Origin: Acidobacteriota bacterium
GTDB lineage: Bacteria; Acidobacteriota; Thermoanaerobaculia; Gp7-AA8
Reading direction: 5' to 3'
DNA: 64,000 nucleotides
Assembly: GCA_021325515.1 (NCBI GenBank)
Contig: JAJPHC010000054.1
Location: 83,874 to 147,873 of the forward strand
Part shown: piece after piece, positions 32,874 through 42,265 of the stretch
Position numbering within the stretch: the stretch's first letter is position 1
Layout: every line of letters starts with the position of its first letter
The notes under the pieces: generated by a model
What the model was told of the DNA's origin: nothing
Seen by the model: only the letters and a program-made list of their open reading frames with translations
Database searches by the model: none
Position numbers and translations under genes: made by a program

Positions 32874-34097
32874 TCAAATCACAATCGTCTCGTGAATCGG
32901 CCTCTTCTCCCAGAAGCGCCGAATCGACAACTCTGAACAATCGATCGTCTGATACGCGCCTGTCATCGCCAGCTCCGCCATCGCAAGACCTGCAGCGGGT
33001 GCTTCCATTGCGCCGTGGCCTGAGAAGCCTGTCGCGAACAGAAGATTCTTGTAGTGCGGGTGTTCTCCGAGGACGGCGTTGTGATCGACTTCGTTGGTGT
33101 CGTAGAGACCTGCCCACATCGACATCAGGCGGCAGCGTTCCATGCCCGGCACACGCTCCTGCATCACGAAGTTGATCTTCTCCTCGTAATACTGCGCATC
33201 GGCTGTCAGATCGAAGCCGGCCTCCGTGAACGGATCCGCGCGGCCGATCAGCAGGTTCGGTCCCTCGGGGCGGAAGTAGATGCCGTCGTCGATGATCGTC
33301 ATCGGGATGCGATCGAATCCTTCGATCGGCGGGAGATTGGTGATGAACAGCATTCGCTTGAGCGGAACGACGGGCGGCAGATCGTCGCCGCGGACGCCGG
33401 ACACCTCGAGCAGCGCGTTCGTCCATGCGCCTGCCGCGACGAAGACCTTCTCGCTTTTCAACATCGTGCCGTCGGAGAGCTCGATGCCGCGATACTCGCC
33501 ATCCTCGATGTGCAGCCTCTTCACTTCGGTCCGCAGCCGCAGCTCGGCGCGCCCTGACATCCCCTCGATCGCGCGCTCGAAGTAGCCGACAGCGGCCGCG
33601 GATGGATCGAACGCCCCGCAGTCCGGTCCGAACACGCCGCCGCCGATCGCTTTCATTCCGAGCAGCTCGCTGACTTCGGGATCGATGTGATCGATGCCTG
33701 CCTTCAGCCCCGGCACTTTCTTCTCGACTTCACGCGGCTCGAGGAACTCGATGCGGACGCCGTTCTTTTCCCATTCGGCGCCGAATGTCTTCGCGTTCTC
33801 GAACTTGTCTTCCGTCTGGCAGAAGAGATAGCCGCGCTGATCGAAGCCGATCGGCCAGTCGAGCTCTTCGCGAAATTTCGCGAGCTTCCTGATCGAGTAG
33901 CTCGTGAGCCGCATGTTGATGGGAGTCGTCCAGATGTTGCGAAAGCCGCCGGCGGAGAGCGCGGTCGAGCCCTTGGAGAGCGCGTCTTCGCGCTCGAGGA
34001 CGAGCACGCGTCCTTTGTAGCCGAGTTGCGACAGGTGATAGAGCGTGCTGCCGCCGATGATTCCACCGCCGATGATGATCAGATCGAAATCGGTCAT
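32874..34097 (-). CDS. FAD-dependent amine/amino-acid oxidoreductase (DAO family)
   Basis: 407 residues. FAD-binding Rossmann motif IIIGGGIIGGSTLYHLSQLG (7-26) and the DAO-family blocks STALSAGGFRNIW, KVFVAAGAWTNALLEVSG, and LLFATGFSGHGAMEAPAAGLAMAELAMTG near the end place it with sarcosine oxidase beta/D-amino-acid dehydrogenase-like enzymes. It should oxidise a secondary or primary amine at the alpha carbon; substrate unknown. Its start overlaps comF by 4 bp. Confidence 0.9.
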   Translation of the reverse strand: MTDFDLIIIGGGIIGGSTLYHLSQLGYKGRVLVLEREDALSKGSTALSAGGFRNIWTTPINMRLTSYSIRKLAKFREELDWPIGFDQRGYLFCQTEDKFENAKTFGAEWEKNGVRIEFLEPREVEKKVPGLKAGIDHIDPEVSELLGMKAIGGGVFGPDCGAFDPSAAAVGYFERAIEGMSGRAELRLRTEVKRLHIEDGEYRGIELSDGTMLKSEKVFVAAGAWTNALLEVSGVRGDDLPPVVPLKRMLFITNLPPIEGFDRIPMTIIDDGIYFRPEGPNLLIGRADPFTEAGFDLTADAQYYEEKINFVMQERVPGMERCRLMSMWAGLYDTNEVDHNAVLGEHPHYKNLLFATGFSGHGAMEAPAAGLAMAELAMTGAYQTIDCSELSIRRFWEKRPIHETIVI

Positions 34098-34810
34098 GTT
34101 GCCTTTGCAATCGCGACTGCGCAGACGCGCGCCGCCTCCTCTCTCACGAGCGCTCGCGCGCAGGCGCGGAGCGTCTCTCCGGTTGTGCAGATGTCGTCGA
34201 CGATCAGGACCCGCTTCCCTTTCGCCTTCGGTGTGGCCTTGAATGCATCGCGCACGTTGCGCGCTCTCGCATCGCGTGCAAGAGACGACTGCGCGACGCC
34301 GCCCCGCCGCTTGCGAAGCAGCAGTTGCGTAGGCACGCCGATGCGGCGGCTCAATGCGCGCGCGAGGAGCTCGGCCTGGTTGTAGCCGCGCCGGCGCTCG
34401 CGGAGCCAGTGCATCGGCACGGGCACGATCGCATCGAAGCCGGCGTCCCGCAGAGTCTCCTGCAGCACCGCCGCGAGCGGTTCAGCGAGAAAGTCGTGCC
34501 GCTCGAACTTCAGCGCGTGCAGCACGCGCTCGAGCGTGCCGGAGTAACGGCCCCACGCTTCGCACCAGTCGAGCGGCAGCGGGTCGACCATGCAGTCGAA
34601 ACAGAGGTCGCCATCCGTCTCGCCGCTCCAGGGCATCGCGCAGGAACGGCACTTCCTCACGTTGAGCCGCGGAATCGAATCCCAGCAATCCGTGCAGACG
34701 GGACCGACACGAGCGCTCCACGGAAGCTCCCTCCGGCACGAAATACACCACGACGGCAGAACGATCCGCAGCGCCTCGCGTCCAAGATTCGAGACCGTGC
34801 TCGAGAACAC
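34094..34810 (-). CDS. comF: ComF-family phosphoribosyltransferase-like protein
   Basis: 238 residues. An N-terminal double-zinc-ribbon (CISCRRELP, CTDCWD, CRSCAMPW, CFDCMVD) is followed by a type I phosphoribosyltransferase domain: VPVPMHWLRERRRGYNQAELLARAL, LLRKRRGGVAQSSLARDARARNV and the PRPP loop VLIVDDICTTGETL. ComF proteins take part in DNA uptake in competent bacteria and are common elsewhere without known role. Coupled to the FAD enzyme by a 4-bp overlap. Confidence 0.93.
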   Translation of the reverse strand: MFSSTVSNLGREALRIVLPSWCISCRRELPWSARVGPVCTDCWDSIPRLNVRKCRSCAMPWSGETDGDLCFDCMVDPLPLDWCEAWGRYSGTLERVLHALKFERHDFLAEPLAAVLQETLRDAGFDAIVPVPMHWLRERRRGYNQAELLARALSRRIGVPTQLLLRKRRGGVAQSSLARDARARNVRDAFKATPKAKGKRVLIVDDICTTGETLRACARALVREEAARVCAVAIAKAT

Positions 34811-34825
34811 GGCGACATTGTACGA

Positions 34826-34894
34826 GTACTGAGTGCTGAGTGCTGAGGGCTGACGGGTTCAAAACTCAGCACCCAGGACTCAGCCCTCAGCACC
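34826..34894. repeat. Inverted heptad repeats (CTGAGTG-type)
   Basis: On the left, TACTGAGTGCTGAGTGCTGAGGGCTGA is a run of seven-base units; on the right, ACTCAGCACCCAGGACTCAGCCCTCAGCACC is the complementary run. The pair can fold into one long hairpin in the leader of the barrel-protein gene and before comF. Confidence 0.85.
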
Positions 34895-34917
34895 GAATTG
34901 CGAGGTATATTCACGCC

Positions 34918-35454
34918 ATGAAAAGAGCTTCCCTGCTGATCGCGTTCACCCTGCTCGTCACCGCTTCTGCATTCGCGCAGAACTCCTCCGAAATCGGATT
35001 CCTCCTCGGCGGCAGCAAGCGCTTCATCTCCGGCGGCGACAAGTGGAAGGTGAGCAACTCCGTCCACGAATTCTGGTACGGCTACCACATCGAGCCGGAC
35101 ACGATGGTCAAGATCAAGGCGGGCGAGATCACGATGCCGCTCGGCGACGAGGCAACCGTCAAAGCGACCAACGCAGAGAAGGGCCGCGTACAGCACGTCG
35201 ATCTCCTGATCGATTACCGCTTCGATGAGATGTGGGGAACCACCGGCCTCTTCGCCGGCGCCGGTCTCTACCGCCAGCGCAGCGGACCGGGCACTGCCGA
35301 GGGAACGGATTACGGATTCAGCGCCGGCGTCAACGGCGACTTCCCGATGACGCGGCGTTACGGCATCGTCGTCGAGGGCGCGTATCACTGGATCAACTAC
35401 AGCTACAAGCCGCGCGCGATCACGCTGACAGGCGGACTGCGCATCAAACTCTGA
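34918..35454 (+). CDS. Outer-membrane beta-barrel protein, small porin-like
   Basis: 178 residues with a signal peptide (MKRASLLIAFTLLVTASAFAQ). The mature part alternates strands and turns typical of an eight-strand barrel (EIGFLLGGSKRFISGG, FWYGYHIEPDTMVKIKAGEI, GLFAGAGLYRQRSG, GFSAGVNGDFPMTRRYGIVVEGAYHWINY, ITLTGGLRIKL). It resembles OmpW/opacity-type barrels; ligand or role is unknown. The start is the ATG that opens the signal peptide, just after the heptad repeat hairpin. Confidence 0.8.
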   Translation: MKRASLLIAFTLLVTASAFAQNSSEIGFLLGGSKRFISGGDKWKVSNSVHEFWYGYHIEPDTMVKIKAGEITMPLGDEATVKATNAEKGRVQHVDLLIDYRFDEMWGTTGLFAGAGLYRQRSGPGTAEGTDYGFSAGVNGDFPMTRRYGIVVEGAYHWINYSYKPRAITLTGGLRIKL

Positions 35455-35471
35455 CGCGGTACGCGCCTTGC

Positions 35472-35489
35472 TCCTCCACGTGTGGAGGA
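35472..35489 (+). promoter_or_regulatory. Hairpin covering the ribosome-binding site of the CBS gene
   Basis: TCCTCCACGTGTGGAGGA folds into a 7-bp stem with a CGTG loop. The right arm contains the GGAGG that serves the ATG at 35494 (5 bp further), so folding would hide the ribosome-binding site. Confidence 0.5.
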
Positions 35490-35493
35490 ACCT

Positions 35494-35946
35494 ATGGCAA
35501 GCGAATCCCGCAACAATCAGCGTGTCGGCGACGTCATGACGCCTGACCCGGAGTGTGTCAGTTCGAAGGACCTGATCCGCGACGCGGCGCGCATCATGAA
35601 AAATGCCGACACCGGAGTCGTGCCCGTCGTCGATGGTAAGAAGATCATCGGCCTCATCACCGACCGCGACATCGTCGTCCGCTGCATCGCGGAAGGGAAA
35701 GACGTGAACAACGCTCGCGTGACCGACGCGATGACGAAAGACGTCCGCAAGGTCGACGAGGACACGCCGATCAGCGAAGTCGTCGAGCTGATGTCCTCCG
35801 CGCAGGTCCGGCGCGTGCCCGTCGTGAACAGGAACGACGAGCTCGTCGGCATCTTTTCGATGGCCGATCTCGCCACCGAGACACGCGAAGCGGCGCGGCT
35901 CGGAAAAGCGATGGAAGAGATCAGCGAAGGACCGGGAAACAACTAG
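35494..35946 (+). CDS. CBS-domain protein
   Basis: 150 residues made of two CBS motifs: VGDVMTPDPECVSSKDLIRDAARIMKNADTGVVPVVDGKKIIGLITDRDIVVR (about 11-63) and VTDAMTKDVRKVDEDTPISEVVELMSSAQVRRVPVVNRNDELVGIFSMADLA (about 75-127). Such paired CBS (Bateman) modules bind adenine nucleotides. Nothing else is fused to it, so it is probably a stand-alone sensor or stress protein. ATG at 35494 is chosen because GGAGG lies 5 bp upstream; a GTG at 35482 is in frame. Confidence 0.9.
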   Translation: MASESRNNQRVGDVMTPDPECVSSKDLIRDAARIMKNADTGVVPVVDGKKIIGLITDRDIVVRCIAEGKDVNNARVTDAMTKDVRKVDEDTPISEVVELMSSAQVRRVPVVNRNDELVGIFSMADLATETREAARLGKAMEEISEGPGNN

Positions 35947-35966
35947 GACCGGCCCTTCACTCCTGG

Positions 35967-35995
35967 CCCCTCTCCCCGCTTTGCGGGGCGAGGGG
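35967..35995. repeat. GC-rich palindrome after the CBS gene
   Basis: CCCCTCTCCCCGC and GCGGGGCGAGGGG pair at 12 of 13 positions around a TTT loop, 20 bp after the CBS stop and upstream of the dipeptidase. A similar CCTCTCTCCCC palindrome is at 38323-38350, so this is a dispersed type that may also end transcription. Confidence 0.75.
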
Positions 35996-36022
35996 AACGG
36001 CGCCTTCTGGTACTCTCGCGCG

Positions 36023-37189
36023 ATGCGCAAGGTTCTCTGCATCGCGTTCCTTTTCGCTCCCCTTCTCGCATTCGCGGCGGATGATGCGCCGCTTCCCGTC
36101 ATCGTCGACACGCATGCCGATACTCCGACCGAGTATCTGAAGCATCCGTTCGACCTCGGCGTGTGGAACACGTTCGGAATGGTCGACTACCCCCGGATGA
36201 AGTCCGGCGGCGTCGACGCCGAGTTCTTCGCCGCCTATGTTCCCGCGCGATATGCGGGAAAGGGGGCGGCCGCGTACTGCATGCGCATCATGGAGACCAT
36301 CCACGAGATGGTGGATGACTATCCGAAGTGGGCGGGCTTCGCGACCTCGTCGAGCGAGATCCGCACGATCACGAACAACGGCAAGCGCGCGATCCTGATC
36401 GGCATCGAAGGAGGTCATGCGATCGAAGACTCACTCGACCTGCTTCGCGCGTTCTACCGCTTCGGCGCGCGCTACATGACTCTCACCCACACCAACTCGA
36501 ACAACTGGGCTGATTCATCCGGGGACGCCGCGAAACACAACGGCCTCACGCCGTTCGGCAAGGAAGTCGTGCTGGAGATGAACCGCCTCGGCATGCTCGT
36601 CGACGTCTCCCACGTGAGCGACAAGACGTTCTGGGACGTGATGGAGACGACGAAGGCTCCGGTCATCGCATCGCATTCCTCGGCGCGCGCGCTCTGCGAT
36701 CATCCGCGCAACATGACCGACGACATGCTGCGCGCCGTGCAGAAGAATCATGGCGTGGTGATGGTGAACTTCTATCCGGTTTTTCTGTCGCAAACCGTGC
36801 GGGATGCCGCGAAGAAGCGGGATGAAGAGCTCAAGCCGCAGCTCGATGCGCTGAAAAAGAAGGACCCGTCGCAGGGCGATGTCTACGACGCCGGGAAAGA
36901 TGAGCTCTACAAGGCTCATCCCCTTCCCAAGATCCCGTACACGGTCATCGTCGACCACATCGACCACATCGTCAAAGTCGCCGGCGTCGACACCGCCGGC
37001 CTCGGCTCGGATTTCGACGGCATCGACGAGACGCCCTCCGGAATGGAGCACATCGCGAAGATCTCCTCGATCCGCACCGAGCTGAAGCGCCGCGGGTATT
37101 CGGAGACCGATGTCCGCAAGATCATGGGTGAGAACTTCATGCGGGTCTTCGCCGAGGCGGAACGGGTCGCGGCCGGGCTCAGAAAGTGA
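36023..37189 (+). CDS. Membrane dipeptidase, peptidase M19 family
   Basis: 388 residues with a signal peptide (MRKVLCIAFLFAPLLAFA). M19 zinc ligands and motifs: VIVDTHADTPTEYL (HxD), LIGIEGGHAIEDSLDLLRAFYRFGARYMTLTH (bridging Glu and nearby His), LVDVSHVSDKTFWDVMETTKAPVIASHSSARALCDHPRN (two His) and AGLGSDFDGIDETPSGMEH. Renal-dipeptidase-type enzymes hydrolyse dipeptides, including some with D-residues, here likely in the periplasm. The protein ends shortly after NFMRVFAEAE, the usual C-terminus. Confidence 0.92.
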   Translation: MRKVLCIAFLFAPLLAFAADDAPLPVIVDTHADTPTEYLKHPFDLGVWNTFGMVDYPRMKSGGVDAEFFAAYVPARYAGKGAAAYCMRIMETIHEMVDDYPKWAGFATSSSEIRTITNNGKRAILIGIEGGHAIEDSLDLLRAFYRFGARYMTLTHTNSNNWADSSGDAAKHNGLTPFGKEVVLEMNRLGMLVDVSHVSDKTFWDVMETTKAPVIASHSSARALCDHPRNMTDDMLRAVQKNHGVVMVNFYPVFLSQTVRDAAKKRDEELKPQLDALKKKDPSQGDVYDAGKDELYKAHPLPKIPYTVIVDHIDHIVKVAGVDTAGLGSDFDGIDETPSGMEHIAKISSIRTELKRRGYSETDVRKIMGENFMRVFAEAERVAAGLRK

Positions 37190-37227
37190 CGGAATAGCCC
37201 GTCTCTCCCGACCCGTTTCGAACGGCG

Positions 37228-38304
37228 ATGAAACGACTGACCATCGGTCTCCTCGCCGCCCTTGCCGCCAGCGCTGCGTTTGCGGAAGACGTTCCCGCGC
37301 CGAAGCCACTGGACGCGAAAATCGATCGCGTCCTCCGTTCCTCACTCACGCGCTGCAAGGAGATGACCCTCTCGCAGCAGGAGTCGCCGATGAATCTGCC
37401 GGCGTCCTTCTCGTCGATTCTCGTGAAGGTCGAGAGCCCGCGCGCCGCGTGCGAAACGCAGACGCTCGTCGTGACATCGCGGCTCGGCGGCATCTACGTC
37501 GGCGTTCCCTGGATCATCCGCGACGTCGAAGGAAAGACGATCGAAGAGAAGCTGAAGAATTTCGCGTGGCAGTCGCTGCACATGAACTTCACGCCGGAGG
37601 TCGACCGCAGCGCACTCACGGCCGACGGACTCTTCAGAGTCACGATGGTGCAGACGACGGAGTTCGGCAAGATGCCGATGCAGGGAGAGGTCGATCCTGA
37701 AGGCAACGTGTTCTTCATGGGCCACTTCCAGCGATTGGTGGACGACACCAACGCAGCGCGTCTGAAGACGCTCGAGCCGTTCATCAGCGCGGCACCGCAG
37801 GAGGGATCGGCGAAGCCTTCCGTGACCGTGATCGAGTTCTCGGATTTCGAATGCCCCTCGTGCCAGCACGCGTCGGGCTACATGAATCCAATCATGTCGA
37901 AGTACAGCGATCAGGTGCGCTATATCCGCTACGACTTGCCGCTCGTCTCCATGCATCCCTGGGCGTTGTCGGCGGCGGTTGCCGGACGCGCGATCTACAA
38001 GCAGAAACCGGCGCTCTTCTGGGACTACAAGAAAGAAGTGTATGAGAATCAGGAGAAGCTCTCGTCATTTACGATCGACGACTTCGCGCGCAGTTTCGCG
38101 AAGGATCACGAGCTCGATCTGGCGAAGTACGATGCCGACGTAAACTCCGCCGACCTTCGCGCCGACGTGTTGAAGGCCGCCGGAGCCGCGCTGACGAATG
38201 ACGTGCGCTCGACGCCGACCTACATGGTGAACGGCGTGTTCATCGACGCCGGCGAAAACGGCAAGGGCCTCGAAGAGTACGTCGCGTCGCTGCTGAAGAA
38301 GTAG
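37228..38304 (+). CDS. DsbA-like thiol-disulfide protein with N-terminal extra domain
   Basis: 358 residues with a signal peptide (MKRLTIGLLAALAASAAFA). Residues about 20-190 form an unknown domain; the thioredoxin fold follows, with redox site FSDFECPSCQHA (CPSC) and the cis-proline RSTPTYMVNGVFID. The layout matches periplasmic DsbA/Thioredoxin_4 proteins that oxidise or isomerise disulfides. The CPSC pair differs from the CPHC of classical DsbA. The downstream palindrome between this gene and the convergent DUF4410 gene may end both transcripts. Confidence 0.88.
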   Translation: MKRLTIGLLAALAASAAFAEDVPAPKPLDAKIDRVLRSSLTRCKEMTLSQQESPMNLPASFSSILVKVESPRAACETQTLVVTSRLGGIYVGVPWIIRDVEGKTIEEKLKNFAWQSLHMNFTPEVDRSALTADGLFRVTMVQTTEFGKMPMQGEVDPEGNVFFMGHFQRLVDDTNAARLKTLEPFISAAPQEGSAKPSVTVIEFSDFECPSCQHASGYMNPIMSKYSDQVRYIRYDLPLVSMHPWALSAAVAGRAIYKQKPALFWDYKKEVYENQEKLSSFTIDDFARSFAKDHELDLAKYDADVNSADLRADVLKAAGAALTNDVRSTPTYMVNGVFIDAGENGKGLEEYVASLLKK

Positions 38305-38322
38305 CCGTGGCTCTCCCCCGTC

Positions 38323-38350
38323 CCTCTCTCCCCGCAGGCGGGGAGAGAGG
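38323..38350. repeat. GC-rich palindrome between convergent genes
   Basis: CCTCTCTCCCC (38323-38333) pairs perfectly with GGGGAGAGAGG (38340-38350) around a GCAGGC loop. It lies 18 bp after one stop and 18 bp from the other, a position suited to a two-way terminator, and is related to 35967-35995. Confidence 0.75.
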
Positions 38351-38368
38351 ACAGGGTGAGGAGTGTTC

Positions 38369-38989
38369 TTAGAACTGCTGCAGGATGTGGACGATATCCT
38401 GCCCCGTCGCGTGAATGCTGTCGCGCATCACCTGTGCGTCGCTTCCGCCGGCGACCTTCCACGTACCGCCTGAACGCCGCTCCTGCGTGAAGCGAAGCAA
38501 CACCTGCCCCGTCTCCGCATCGACGAGCTCGCCCGTGGACTTGCTGCCGGCAGCGCCGGCGCCGTATCCCACGAGATAGCGCTTCGCACGCGAGCCTGCG
38601 GAGACGTCGAGCACCGAACCGCGAAGGATCAGCGTCCTGTGCGACTTCGGCGCGCTCTGCGCCGTCTCCACTTTCATCTTCCCCTTCACTTCATCGCGCA
38701 ACGCCTCGGTCAGCGTCTCGGTATATCCATCGACGACGCTCTTGATGGTGTCATACGACTTGTCCTTCGGATCGGGCAGCGGCGTCTTCGACGTGTCGAA
38801 GGGGATCACGACGATGCGGTCGTAGTCCGATGCCGCGAACTTCTTCACGATCTCGATCTGATCGATATCCGGTCCCCAGTTCTTGTAGGAACCGGGATCG
38901 GTCGCGGGCTTCGCGTTTCCACGAGCCCAGGCGAGCGGCGTGACGATCAAAGCAACGAGCACGAACAGCAGCAGCTTTTTGTTTGTCAT
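38369..38989 (-). CDS. DUF4410-type secreted protein
   Basis: 206 residues with a signal peptide (MTNKKLLLFVLVALIVTPLAWA). The rest resembles DUF4410: DRIVVIPFDTSKTPLP, TETLTEALRDEVKGKM, TLILRGSVLDVSAGSRAKRYLVGYGAGAAGSKSTGELVDAETGQVLLRFTQERRSGG. Small secreted or lipoprotein-like proteins with this GxGxAGS core are widespread and uncharacterised. Start taken at the Met preceded by GGGAGGACAC. Confidence 0.75.
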   Translation of the reverse strand: MTNKKLLLFVLVALIVTPLAWARGNAKPATDPGSYKNWGPDIDQIEIVKKFAASDYDRIVVIPFDTSKTPLPDPKDKSYDTIKSVVDGYTETLTEALRDEVKGKMKVETAQSAPKSHRTLILRGSVLDVSAGSRAKRYLVGYGAGAAGSKSTGELVDAETGQVLLRFTQERRSGGTWKVAGGSDAQVMRDSIHATGQDIVHILQQF

Positions 38990-39046
38990 GTGTCCTCCCT
39001 TGTTCCCCTCACTCCAGGCCTTACGCACGGGGGGCGAGGGAAACGA

Positions 39047-39625
39047 CTAAATAGTTTGCCAGACCAGATCGAGAAATGCTTTCAGCATCCGGCCGGTGAG
39101 ACCCCATATCTCGTACGGACCGTGATGGTAGAAGTAGGCGGGATACTTCCGATTGCGGAACGTCACGTATCTCACTTCCGGATTGTGTTCCGCGAGAAGT
39201 ACGTCGATCGGAACTTCGAACGTTTCGACGACTTCCGACTCCTGCATGACATAGTCGATGCGCTCGTGCACGATCCCGGCGAAGGGTGCGACGAGATAGC
39301 CGCTGTTCGTGACCACATCGTCATGACGGCCGAAGATCTCGACGTGCTGCTCAGGGATGCCGACTTCCTCCTTCGCCTCGCGCCGCGCAGCTTCCTCGAA
39401 AGACTCCCCCGCTTCGACGGCGCCGCCCGGGAACGCGATCTGCCCGCTGTGCGCCGCGAGATTCTCGGCGCGGCGTGTGAAAAGAAGCGACCACCCCTCG
39501 GGCGTTGCGATCAACGGGATCAGGACGGCGGCGCGGCGAAGAGACGGCGCTTCGATCTCGATCGCCGGCCGTTTGGCGAAGAGCGTGCGCAGACGGCGCA
39601 ACGCGTGGTCATCGAACCGGACCAA
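39047..39625 (-). CDS. Nudix hydrolase, coenzyme A pyrophosphatase-like
   Basis: 192 residues. The UPF0035/CoA-pyrophosphatase signature LLFTRRAENLAAHSGQIAFPGG directly precedes the Nudix box GGAVEAGESFEEAARREAKEEVGI. Such enzymes split CoA and its derivatives to phosphopantetheine and 3',5'-ADP. The start is taken at a TTG with GGAGG 6 bp upstream; an ATG at 39652 in frame would overlap the glycosyltransferase gene by 44 bp. Coupled to that gene by a 17-bp overlap. Confidence 0.9.
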   Translation of the reverse strand: MVRFDDHALRRLRTLFAKRPAIEIEAPSLRRAAVLIPLIATPEGWSLLFTRRAENLAAHSGQIAFPGGAVEAGESFEEAARREAKEEVGIPEQHVEIFGRHDDVVTNSGYLVAPFAGIVHERIDYVMQESEVVETFEVPIDVLLAEHNPEVRYVTFRNRKYPAYFYHHGPYEIWGLTGRMLKAFLDLVWQTI

Positions 39626-41002
39626 GCCGCACCTCCGCGAATGGCTCGGCATCGAGCATAGGAATTCCCTGGATCGCGTGCGACAGCCGCACGACGCCCT
39701 GCATGCGAGCGAGTTCGATGCGGACGGACGCTCCCGGCTCGAGATCGCCCGGGAGGTCGAACCACTCGCCGTTCGCGATCAGACGATAGCCCGGCTGGCC
39801 ATACACGCGCGCGCGCAGCGAGACATCGCCGGCATTGCGCAGCGTCACGGAACATTCGTCGGATGCCACGACTTCGAGCCGCGGGAAGAGCGGCACGGTC
39901 CTCCGCGCAGCGGCAGACTCGTATGGAGCTCCAGTGCGATCAATGACACCGAGGTAACCCTGGACGGAATGCTCGATGGAACAGTTGGCGGCCAGCCACT
40001 CCCGCTGCCGCGCCGCGAGCGGGGGCACGTCGAAATCGCGCAGCATGAAGTCGGTCAACATGTTGACCTCATCGGCGCCGAATGGAATCTTCGTCACGCA
40101 ATCGGCGGGAAACTCGGCGAACTGCGCGTAATCGCTGACCGCGACCGGCTTTCCTGCATCCAGCGCGCGGATCAAGGTGCCCGAGGTTTCGCCGGCAGAC
40201 GGATAGCGAAGGTTCACGAAGCGATCGGCTGCCGAGTAGTACGACGCGAAGTCGTCATCGGCAACATAGCCGGTGAAGGCGATGCCGTCGCCGCGCATCT
40301 TCGCGACGTCGATGTTCGGCGCCGGCTCGCCCACCACGAGGAGCGTGAGGCTCTCGTTTTTCGCACGCGCGCGGCGAAAGGCCTCGAGCACGACCTCCGC
40401 CCGCTTCGCCGCGGTGAGGAATCCGAAAAGGCCGATCACGCGGCCGGGCGGCCTTTCGATCTGCCTGCGCGGCTCTTCATGCACGAACGGATGCGGCACG
40501 ACGTACACGGGTGTTTCGACGCCGAACGAGAGAAGGCGCTCCGCCGCCCATCGGTTGTGCACGATCACAGCCTGCGACCGGCCTGCGAGCTCGATCGACG
40601 CCGGCAGGAGGAAGTTGCCGATCTCGTCGTGCATCCCCGCCGCACGTCCGCGTGCCCACGCTTCGCCGGCGTCGCCGTGGCTCGCACGAAGCGCAGCCAC
40701 ATAGCCCTCGACATCGCCGCGCGCCAAGGTCATCTCGACGATCAGGTGATGCAGCACGACGTCATGCAGCACTGCGATACCAGGCTGCCGCATCGCTGCG
40801 CGATAGATCTCCTCGTGAAAGGGATTGTTACCAAGGTGATAGATGGCGACGGCGTTGGACTCCCCTGCCGCCGGCAGCATGCCGCCTGCTTCCTGAACAT
40901 CAACGTCAACATGTTGACGAAGTGCAGGCACCACCATCGACGAATAGTGCGCGATTCCGCTCTTCGCGGGAGGCATCGGCGAATACCAATGCACACGCGT
41001 CA

Positions 41003-41003
<1 letters not shown>
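39609..41003 (-). CDS. GT4-like glycosyltransferase with C-terminal beta domain
   Basis: 464 residues, GT-B fold. N-terminal half: VHWYSPMPPAKSGIAHYSSMVVPAL (acceptor side) and AVLHDVVLHHLIVEM. C-terminal half: RVIGLFGFLTAAKRAEVVLEAFRRA, LLVVGEPAP, FTGYVADDDFASYYSAADRFVNLRYPSAGETSGTLIRALDAGKPVAVSD, matching GT4 donor-binding motifs (the E in GETSG). Residues about 375-464 form an extra beta-rich domain (VTLRNAGDVSLRARVYGQPGYRL) not usual for GT4. It starts at the prfB stop (1-bp overlap), so the three genes form one operon. Confidence 0.85.
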
Positions 41004-42107
<1,104 letters not shown>

Positions 42108-42110
42108 ATC

Positions 42111-42263
42111 GATTGGGGGCGCGAGGCGCTGGGCGCGAGGCGCGGGGTGCAGTTTCCACGAAAGCCGAACGCTTGTCGAGGACAGAGGCGATTGGGGGCG
42201 CGAGGCGCTGGGCGCGAGGCGCGGGGTGCAGTTTCCACGAAAGCCGAACGCTTGTCGAGGACA
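42111..42263. repeat. 74-bp direct duplication between lnt and prfB
   Basis: Copies 42111-42184 and 42190-42263 appear identical over 74 bp, with a GAGGC spacer (period 79 bp). The left copy begins 3 bp from the prfB start codon; the right copy ends 2 bp from the lnt stop. Each holds its own GCGAGGCG...GCGAGGCG internal repeat. Confidence 0.95.
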
Positions 42264-42265
42264 AG

